The notes under the pieces are model-generated. The model saw nothing but the letters and a program-made list of their open reading frames with translations. It searched no databases and was not told the origin of the DNA. A stretch of DNA of 36,464 bases from an uncultured Mucilaginibacter sp. (GTDB lineage Bacteria > Bacteroidota > Bacteroidia > Sphingobacteriales > Sphingobacteriaceae). The stretch lies in NCBI GenBank assembly GCA_913777515.1, contig CAJYSL010000370.1, positions 1 through 36,464 on the forward strand, given 5' to 3'. Positions 30,144 to 36,464 of the stretch are shown piece by piece (positions within the stretch are counted from its first letter, which is position 1; the number at the start of each line of letters is the position of its first letter). A program made the position numbers and the translations under genes.

Positions 30144-31964
30144 TTATTGTTTTTGAGCCTTTCTCCGTGCTTTTTCCAATTCTTTCAACCGCCGTTTTTC
30201 TTCTTTGCGATTCTTTTTAGCTTGTTTTTTCTGTTCTTTCAAAAACTTCTTTTTCTGTTTTTCGGACAGCTTAACATCAGCGTCTCGCTGCGTTTTAAAG
30301 TCCAGTCCGGCGCAGGGCTTGATGCCCATGAGTAAGGTACGCCAAAGGGTAGCAAAAAAAGGATAGTTTTTGGGCCGTTGGTAAACCACATGAGCCGTAC
30401 GTGGCTGCTGGCCCGGCTGGTCGGGATTATTGTTTTTAAGGATGAGCGTGTTGGCCAGTAAAGAAACCAAAGCAAGTTTCCGCATTTTTAAACTGGCTGT
30501 ATCTGCTTTTAGTAACTGGATTTTTAAATCGTTATATAAAAAGGTAACCTGCCCGGTAGCTCCACGGCGGTTGCCCTTCATGTCGAAAGACAAGCGCTTG
30601 GCTGTGCCCGACTGTATTTTAAGCGAAGCCAGCGGAACCGTAGCCTGGTTAACCAACGGCATAGCAATGGGGCCGGCCCAGCCCTTGTAATTAACGGAGT
30701 ACAGGCTATCAATCAAGTTAAATGTAAAATTCACCTGCATCGGTGTATGATTCAAAAATCTTGCGTTGAATGACGCTTTGCTGTAATGGTTCTTTCTTAA
30801 GGCGTTAGTATCGGTGGTTACATTAGTGAGATGGCCGTTAATGTGATTAAAGCTCAGGCTACCGGTGCCTTTGGTTTTAGTGTTGTGCTCAGTATAAAAA
30901 ACATCATAGTTTTTGACGAAGATACTGTCAACATCCAGCTTAAAGGGAATGGTTCGTAACGTTTGATTGGGGAACGTAAAGGCTTTATCCTGCGATAAAC
31001 CTTTGGGATTAATACGTGGGTTACTGAATACTTTAACTTGCCCTTGGCTAAGTACTATGCTTTTAGCTTTTACTTTACGGCTTTTATCAAACAAGTTAAA
31101 ATCAAATTGATTAAATAAAAGCTTGCGGGCAGTCACTACAAAACGGTCTTCAAAAGTCTTGCTGAAAAAATCCTGCGGTGCATACAAGGGCATCAAACTT
31201 AACGAATCAACGCGCAATTGCTGGTTTTGGGTAGAAAACCGGATGGATTTAGCCTCGTAGCCGTACAAGGCATGTGCCGTGCGGCCTCTGTAATTCCGGA
31301 GTTCTATATCCAGGTTGCGGCAAAATAGAAAACGCTGCTTGTCGTATTGGGTAGTCGAATCAATCCGTAAATCCGTAGCTTTAATGTTCAGCTCTTTAAA
31401 TGCTGTTATGGCTGGTTTCGCTGTTGCATGGTTTTCGTAACGTAGCTTTATTTGGTTGAGTGCAATATTATCTACCTGCACCGATTTCAACGATTGAGAT
31501 ATCCGCTCGTAAAGCGTACGATTGTCTTTGGGTTTGTCTTCCTGATGTGGGTCAGGCTTGGCGAGTACCTTAATATCAGGAGCATTCAGTATGATGTCGC
31601 CCACCATCAGTTTATGCCTTAACCATAGCGTAAACAGGTGTACATGATTTAATTCCAGGCGTTGCACCTGCAACTGATAAACCTGGGCCGGCGCCGTGTG
31701 CATTTGCTGTTGCCGACGATAAACGGTACTGTCAAATCTTAATTCAGCTTGGTTAAGCACAATCTGTCCTTGTAATAAATTTATGCTGGCTTGGGCAAAG
31801 CCGACATGGTACAGACCGTTAGAAGCTTTTTGTACAGCCTGATTTACTTTTTTGGATAATATAGGACTGAACCACCAGGTTAAAATTAACCCGGTTGAAA
31901 TAATGGTAAGTACAACAGCTGCAATGGTTATCAATACAACCTTAACCCATTTGTACTTAATCAT
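30144..31964 (-). CDS. AsmA/DUF748-like envelope protein with a highly charged tail
   Basis: A 606-residue protein with one N-terminal membrane anchor (about residues 8-33, VVLITIAAVVLTIISTGLILTWW) and a long periplasmic beta-rich part. N-terminal phrases such as VGFAQASINLLQGQIVLNQAELRFD suit the AsmA/DUF748 type, whose members bridge membranes and may carry lipids; assignment is from pattern only. The last 40 or so residues (from KLSEKQKKK) are almost solely Lys, Arg, Glu and Gln and should form a helix. It is monocistronic, leftward, divergent from SusC. Confidence 0.65.
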   Translation of the reverse strand: MIKYKWVKVVLITIAAVVLTIISTGLILTWWFSPILSKKVNQAVQKASNGLYHVGFAQASINLLQGQIVLNQAELRFDSTVYRRQQQMHTAPAQVYQLQVQRLELNHVHLFTLWLRHKLMVGDIILNAPDIKVLAKPDPHQEDKPKDNRTLYERISQSLKSVQVDNIALNQIKLRYENHATAKPAITAFKELNIKATDLRIDSTTQYDKQRFLFCRNLDIELRNYRGRTAHALYGYEAKSIRFSTQNQQLRVDSLSLMPLYAPQDFFSKTFEDRFVVTARKLLFNQFDFNLFDKSRKVKAKSIVLSQGQVKVFSNPRINPKGLSQDKAFTFPNQTLRTIPFKLDVDSIFVKNYDVFYTEHNTKTKGTGSLSFNHINGHLTNVTTDTNALRKNHYSKASFNARFLNHTPMQVNFTFNLIDSLYSVNYKGWAGPIAMPLVNQATVPLASLKIQSGTAKRLSFDMKGNRRGATGQVTFLYNDLKIQLLKADTASLKMRKLALVSLLANTLILKNNNPDQPGQQPRTAHVVYQRPKNYPFFATLWRTLLMGIKPCAGLDFKTQRDADVKLSEKQKKKFLKEQKKQAKKNRKEEKRRLKELEKARRKAQKQ

Positions 31965-32429
31965 TACTCATCCTATCTGCGTTGAATTAGACTCCACCAT
32001 CGGCTCCACTAAAATTTAACAACCCGCAGGAGTATAAAGTTTTGGTTTGATATGCAGCAGAAGTTGTAGCGTGAGAAATGATATCGATATACACTATCTA
32101 CAATTAAAAGGATGGAATGCAGCCTTACTCACCAAGAAATAAAAGCTTTTAGCACGTTTTGAAACAAGGTTTAGGTGCCAGGCAAAATCAATAAAATCCT
32201 TTATATTAAATATCAAGATTACACTTATTGATGTCTTTTTATTTAAAAGTTGGCGATAAAAAACTTGATTTTTTAGTAGTTTTTTAAAGTTCTTATTAAT
32301 TCTTAACAACCGTAATAAAAATATTACAAACAGGATAGGTCAGGACACTAACCGCTTACTGATTGGCTAATATTGAGAAAACCAATTGTTGAAGCTGCAG
32401 ATACAGCAGCGCCGAATAAATTAAATTGT
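31965..32429. other. AT-rich region upstream of SusC, without a convincing gene
   Basis: This 465-base gap separates the AsmA-like gene from SusC. It is AT-rich with runs of T and A. A 71-codon leftward frame at 32094-32309 lacks protein-like character. There is no FecR-type anti-sigma or ECF sigma gene. No exact TAnnTTTG was found upstream of SusC. Confidence 0.45.
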
Positions 32430-35400
32430 ATGATAGATAATTTACTCCATTATTTTAATGGCAAAAAAATGAGTTTGATGCTGGTGACATGCCTGTTGGG
32501 CATAAGCACGGCGTTTGCTCAGCAGGTTACCGTAACCGGTACTGTAACCGACGATACCGGCGAGACTGCGCCCGGAACCACCGTGACCATCAGAAATAAA
32601 GCCGGCGGTACGGCAGTAGACGTAAACGGTAAATACAGCATTAAAGCTGCTAAAGGCGATGTGCTGGTGTTTAAGCTTTTAGGTTATACCGACCAGGAAG
32701 CTACCATTGGCGATAACCCGGTGATTAACATCAAGTTTTCGAAAGACAGCAAGCAGCTTACTGACGTAGTAGTGATTGGCTACGGTACGCAGAAAAGGAG
32801 CAATGTGAGTGGGTCGGTAGCCAGCTTAAAGGCAGATAATTTACAAGAACGCCCTATTGCCCGTGTAGACCAGGCCTTGGTTGGCCAGTTGGCAGGTGTG
32901 GTGGTAAAACAAACCACGGGTGTACCGGGTAAGGCATTTAGCGTACAAGTGCGCGGCAGCGGCTCTATCAGTGCTGGTAACGAGCCATTGTATGTAATCG
33001 ATGGTTTTCCGTTATCAACCGCGGCACAAGGCACTAACGGCAGCTTTTCAACCGGTAATCCGCTGGATAACATCAACCCTAACGATATTGAAAATATTGA
33101 AGTATTGAAAGATGCTGCGGCTGCTGCCATTTATGGTTCGCGGGCATCTAACGGTGTAGTTTTAATTACTACCAAAAGGGGTAAGTCTGGCAAGGCGCAA
33201 ATCAGCTACAACACTTATGTCGGTTACAATGCCCCGGCCAAAAAGCTTAAAATGCTGAACGGCGACCAGTGGATTGACCGTGCCACCGAGATGATTAACG
33301 CGGCTTATGTACTGCGTTACGGCGCTAATGGTGCTACCGCGAATGATAACGCTGCTCAGCGTTTGGCTATTGTAGGCGCTTTCAACGCTGCTTATTTTCT
33401 TGACCCGCGCTGGGCCATCCCAGGCCATCCGGGCTTACAGTACGTTGACTGGCAAAAAGAAATCGAGCAAAAAGGACTGGTGCAAAATCACCAGCTTTCG
33501 GCCAGTGGCGGTACCGACAATGTAAAATACTTCATCTCGGGCAACTATGCCGACCAAAACGGGTTTGTGAAAAGCTTAGGTTACAAAGCTTATTCTGCAC
33601 GTGCAAATGTTGAAGTTAATGCCTCTAAAAAGCTAAAGGCGGGTATCAACATCGCCCCAACATACTCCATTACCAATGATCCCGGTGTTGAGGGCAAAGA
33701 CAATATTTTCCACCAGTCGCTGAGTATGTCGCCCATTCAGGAAGATAGTGTGGGCTTATACGCTAACGCGTTCAAAAATGCCCAATATGCCTGGAGTAAC
33801 TCGACCAATAGCCCGGTAGCCAAACTGGAGAATATCGTAGGTGAAACCAAACGTTTCCGCACGCTAACTTCACTCTACGCCGAGTATCAGATTACTAAAG
33901 ATTTAACCTTACGCAGTTCTTTAAACTTAGATAATACTGATAATAATTCACGGTCGTATACCCCATATACCGTTGCTGGTACTGCAGCCGCAAGAACATT
34001 TAACCCGTTAACCAATACCAATTTGACTGCGGCCACTTCTGGTTCGTACAGCAGTTATAAAAGGTTAACATTTGTGAACGAAAATACCCTGAATTATAAT
34101 AAGACATTTGCCGGTGTACATAGCTTAAGTGTATTGTTGGGCCAGTCTTATAACCTTGACAGATTAGACCAGTCGTCCGTGTCGTCAGTAGGAGGGTACA
34201 CCAGCAGTTCTATCCAGACTTTAAATGCCGCTGCCACTACTACTGGTAGTACCAGCAGTCAGCAAAATGTGTTGGTATCCTACTTTAGCCGTGTGCAATA
34301 TGGCTACAAAGATAAATACCTATTGTCTGCAAGTATCCGTGAAGACGGTTCGTCACGGTTTGGGTCAAACACAAAGTACGGTGTGTTTCCGTCGGCCTCA
34401 TTGGCATGGCGCGTAACCCAGGAAGATTTTATGAAAGGCTTCCAGACTTTGAGCGATTTGAAATTGCGCGCCAGCTATGGTGTTAACGGTAGCAACAACA
34501 TTGGTAACTACGCCAGCATTGCTACTATAGGTACAGCCGGTTATACTCTGGGCTCAACCCAGGTGTTGGCTAACGGTCAGGCACCAAACGTGATTGCTAA
34601 CCCCGACCTGAAATGGGAGCGCTCTCAAACCTATGATTTGGGCTTAGATTTCGGCTTTTTGAAAAACCGCATTACCGGTTCGTTCGATTACTACAACAAA
34701 CTGAACACGCAATTATTGCTGAACGTGCCAACGCTTGGCGCCACCGGTTTCACCAGCTATTTGAGCAACGCCGGTTCGGTTAGAAACATTGGTCAGGAAC
34801 TGGAATTGTCCAGCCGTAACCTTGTTGGCAAATTCCAGTGGTCAACCAGTATTAATGTGAGCCATAACAGCAACAAGATAGTGGCGCTGTATGGTAACCA
34901 GACGCAGATTATCATTCCTAACTCTTTTGACGTAGCCGACAACATACTTCGCGTGGGCTCGCCAATCAATAGTATTTACGTGGTAAAGCAAATAGGCATA
35001 TTAACGCAGGAAGACATCAACAATAAAGTGGCTGTTTATGGCAGCGGCGAAACCGTAGGCGACCCCAAATACCAAGATTTAAATGGCGACGGCGTAATTA
35101 CAGAGGCTGATAAACAAATTGTAGGTCACCCCAACCCTAACTATACCTGGGGCGTTACCAATACTTTCCGCTTTAAAGGTTTTGATTTAAGTGTTTTGGT
35201 GCAAGGCCAAAACGGCGGTTCAATATATTCGCTATTAGGTCGTGCCATTACCCGTACCGGCCAGGGCTATACCGACAACGCACCTGAGTTTTATGTAAAC
35301 CGCTGGAGGTCGCCATCAGACCCAGGAGCTGGCCGTGTAAGTAAGGCTTATTCTACCTTCGGTTTTGTGGCTAATACCGATTGGTTGTACTCATCAGATT

Positions 35401-35648
35401 ACTTCAGAGTGAGAAACATCACCTTAGGATATAACTTAAAAGACATCATCAAAACCAGGGCCGTTCAGGGCGCTCGTATATACGTTTCGGCCGAAAACTA
35501 TTTTGGGCATGATAAGTATTATGGTGGTTTAAATCCGGAGGCTGCTAACACCGCAATAAGTTCAAACAGTGCCTATCCTCAGTCTGGCGACTACGGCGGC
35601 TTGCCATTGGCTAAATCCCTGATTTTCGGTTTGAATTTTACATTCTAA
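32430..35648 (+). CDS. SusC/RagA-family TonB-linked outer-membrane receptor
   Basis: Outer-membrane TonB-dependent transporter of 1072 residues, assuming the ATG at 32430 (an in-frame ATG at 32469 is the alternative). A signal peptide ends at about A30 (STAFAQQ). CarboxypepD_reg-like domain at 33-104 (VTGTVTDDTGETAPGTTV), TonB box DVVVIGYG at 112-119, then the plug (GSVASLKADNLQERPIARVDQALVGQLAGV, ...GVVLITTKRG), and a 22-strand barrel to the terminal F. A conserved calcium-site-like DLNGDGVITEADK occurs late, as in SusC. No STN domain precedes it, so no anti-sigma signalling role is expected. The SusD partner follows after 10 bases. Confidence 0.95.
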   Translation: MIDNLLHYFNGKKMSLMLVTCLLGISTAFAQQVTVTGTVTDDTGETAPGTTVTIRNKAGGTAVDVNGKYSIKAAKGDVLVFKLLGYTDQEATIGDNPVINIKFSKDSKQLTDVVVIGYGTQKRSNVSGSVASLKADNLQERPIARVDQALVGQLAGVVVKQTTGVPGKAFSVQVRGSGSISAGNEPLYVIDGFPLSTAAQGTNGSFSTGNPLDNINPNDIENIEVLKDAAAAAIYGSRASNGVVLITTKRGKSGKAQISYNTYVGYNAPAKKLKMLNGDQWIDRATEMINAAYVLRYGANGATANDNAAQRLAIVGAFNAAYFLDPRWAIPGHPGLQYVDWQKEIEQKGLVQNHQLSASGGTDNVKYFISGNYADQNGFVKSLGYKAYSARANVEVNASKKLKAGINIAPTYSITNDPGVEGKDNIFHQSLSMSPIQEDSVGLYANAFKNAQYAWSNSTNSPVAKLENIVGETKRFRTLTSLYAEYQITKDLTLRSSLNLDNTDNNSRSYTPYTVAGTAAARTFNPLTNTNLTAATSGSYSSYKRLTFVNENTLNYNKTFAGVHSLSVLLGQSYNLDRLDQSSVSSVGGYTSSSIQTLNAAATTTGSTSSQQNVLVSYFSRVQYGYKDKYLLSASIREDGSSRFGSNTKYGVFPSASLAWRVTQEDFMKGFQTLSDLKLRASYGVNGSNNIGNYASIATIGTAGYTLGSTQVLANGQAPNVIANPDLKWERSQTYDLGLDFGFLKNRITGSFDYYNKLNTQLLLNVPTLGATGFTSYLSNAGSVRNIGQELELSSRNLVGKFQWSTSINVSHNSNKIVALYGNQTQIIIPNSFDVADNILRVGSPINSIYVVKQIGILTQEDINNKVAVYGSGETVGDPKYQDLNGDGVITEADKQIVGHPNPNYTWGVTNTFRFKGFDLSVLVQGQNGGSIYSLLGRAITRTGQGYTDNAPEFYVNRWRSPSDPGAGRVSKAYSTFGFVANTDWLYSSDYFRVRNITLGYNLKDIIKTRAVQGARIYVSAENYFGHDKYYGGLNPEAANTAISSNSAYPQSGDYGGLPLAKSLIFGLNFTF

Positions 35649-35658
35649 CATTAAAAGC

Positions 35659-36464
35659 ATGAAAAAGATATTCTCTATATTCTCCATCATATTGGTACTG
35701 TTCTCGTCGGCTTGTAAAAAGTCGTTAGACCAGGTGCCTATTTCATCATCTACAACGGCTACGTTTTACCAGTCGCCGAGCGATTTTTTACAGGCTATCA
35801 ATGCTGTTTATGCTGATTTGCACAATTATCCGGTAAGGTTACTCAACCTGTCCGAAATACGTTCTGACAATATTTATGGCGTTTCGGTTACCGTACGCGA
35901 CTGGGACCCTATCAATAACTTCTCGCCCGGTATTGCATCTAACTCTTATGTAGAAGAAGCCTGGACAACTGATTATAACGGAATCTTTCGTGCCAACCAG
36001 TTATTAGACCAGATTAGCAAAAACGGTAGTGTTATTAATTCGACAAGCCTGGCAACGCGTTTTCAGGCCGAGGCCCGTTTTCTGCGTGCGTTTTATTATT
36101 TCGACTTAGTCAAATACTACGGTAAACTGCCCATTGTTGACCGGCCTATTACCGCAGTTGAGGCAACCTCTATTCCACGCAGTGCGGTAGCCGACGTTTA
36201 TAAACTAATTATTTCTGACTTGCAATTTGCCATTGCCAACCTTCCTGCTTCTTATACAGGGGCCGATGTTGGCCGTGCTTCTAAATACGCTGCCGAAGGG
36301 GTACTTGCACAAGTATACATGGCGCGTTCCGGACCAACCTATGGCATTGAAGGACCTGGCCTGGGTTTAAACGAATGGAATTTGGCATTACCGCTGCTTA
36401 ATGATATCATCAATAGTGGCTTGTTTGTGTTTAACACCAACTACGCTAATATATTTTCGTACAG
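35659..36464 (+). CDS. SusD/RagB-family lipoprotein (3' truncated by window)
   Basis: Surface lipoprotein that lids the SusC channel and binds the nutrient. 268 full codons are visible. The signal ends in the lipobox LFSSACK (Cys19). Characteristic segments include LDQVPISSSTTATFYQSPSDFLQAINAVY, YNGIFRANQLLDQI, and FQAEARFLRAFYYFDLVKYYGKLPIVDRPI, the last a hallmark of SusD-like proteins with TPR helices. It starts 10 bases after the SusC stop and runs off the window edge. The substrate is unknown; more of a nutrient-utilisation locus may lie to the right. Confidence 0.94.
   Translation, partial: MKKIFSIFSIILVLFSSACKKSLDQVPISSSTTATFYQSPSDFLQAINAVYADLHNYPVRLLNLSEIRSDNIYGVSVTVRDWDPINNFSPGIASNSYVEEAWTTDYNGIFRANQLLDQISKNGSVINSTSLATRFQAEARFLRAFYYFDLVKYYGKLPIVDRPITAVEATSIPRSAVADVYKLIISDLQFAIANLPASYTGADVGRASKYAAEGVLAQVYMARSGPTYGIEGPGLGLNEWNLALPLLNDIINSGLFVFNTNYANIFSY

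Noticed and set aside
32094-32309. 71-codon leftward frame upstream of SusC
   Set aside because: AT-rich, composition not protein-like, no start context, and it fills a region expected to hold the SusC promoter.

Overview
The window looks like chromosomal DNA of a Bacteroidota member, most likely family Sphingobacteriaceae (Mucilaginibacter/Pedobacter-like). The grounds are a SusC/SusD pair, a GLPGLI protein, a DUF4905-type protein, an OmpP1/FadL porin, an archaeal/eukaryal-type prolyl-tRNA synthetase, near absence of Shine-Dalgarno sites, and promoters with the Bacteroidota -7 element TAnnTTTG. No phage, CRISPR, tRNA or rRNA was seen. Gene starts were reassigned in several places where the longest frame opens on a TTG but an internal ATG with the family's usual N-terminus or a signal peptide is evident.

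Layout. 1-5.4 kb: first codons of a leftward gene (probably rho), pyrF, an MFS exporter, an ACP phosphodiesterase-like gene, a 2'-5' RNA ligase-like gene and tyrS. 5.4-10.4 kb: a two-gene operon (GLPGLI protein plus TonB-type outer-membrane protein, start and stop overlapping), its promoter carrying two copies of a palindrome AACTAA-N4-TTAGTT, facing a convergent SHOCT/PH-like gene plus MarR-type regulator. 10.4-15.1 kb: a small orphan gene, a secreted clan GH-A glycosidase, and the leftward operon DUF4905 - LysM/RlpA-like protein - uridine kinase. 15.1-19.8 kb: dps, a leftward Gly/Tyr-rich lipoprotein plus FadL-type porin operon, and proS. 19.8-22.6 kb: a repeat-rich patch with four copies of a G/C-tract repeat, a start-less AT-rich ORF, a cystathionine gamma-synthase-like gene, and a TIGR02757/DUF2400 gene that carries a repeat pair inside its reading frame. 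22.6-32 kb: secreted DUF1349 protein, epoxide-hydrolase-like enzyme, NdpA-type nucleoid protein, CAP-domain protein, zinc alcohol dehydrogenase with a tail-anchored partner, a DUF4097 beta-repeat protein, a secreted EEP nuclease/phosphatase, and an AsmA/DUF748-like protein. 32.4 kb to the end: a SusC/SusD pair, with SusD cut by the window edge.

Most of the window is ordinary core and envelope gene content. What merits a second look is (i) the inverted repeat pairs at 19.8-22.1 kb, one of which adds about 36 residues in frame to a conserved protein; (ii) the tandem palindromic operator at the GLPGLI/TonB promoter; (iii) the strict 18-residue repeat of the DUF4097 protein. I found no clear candidate for a wholly new multi-gene system.
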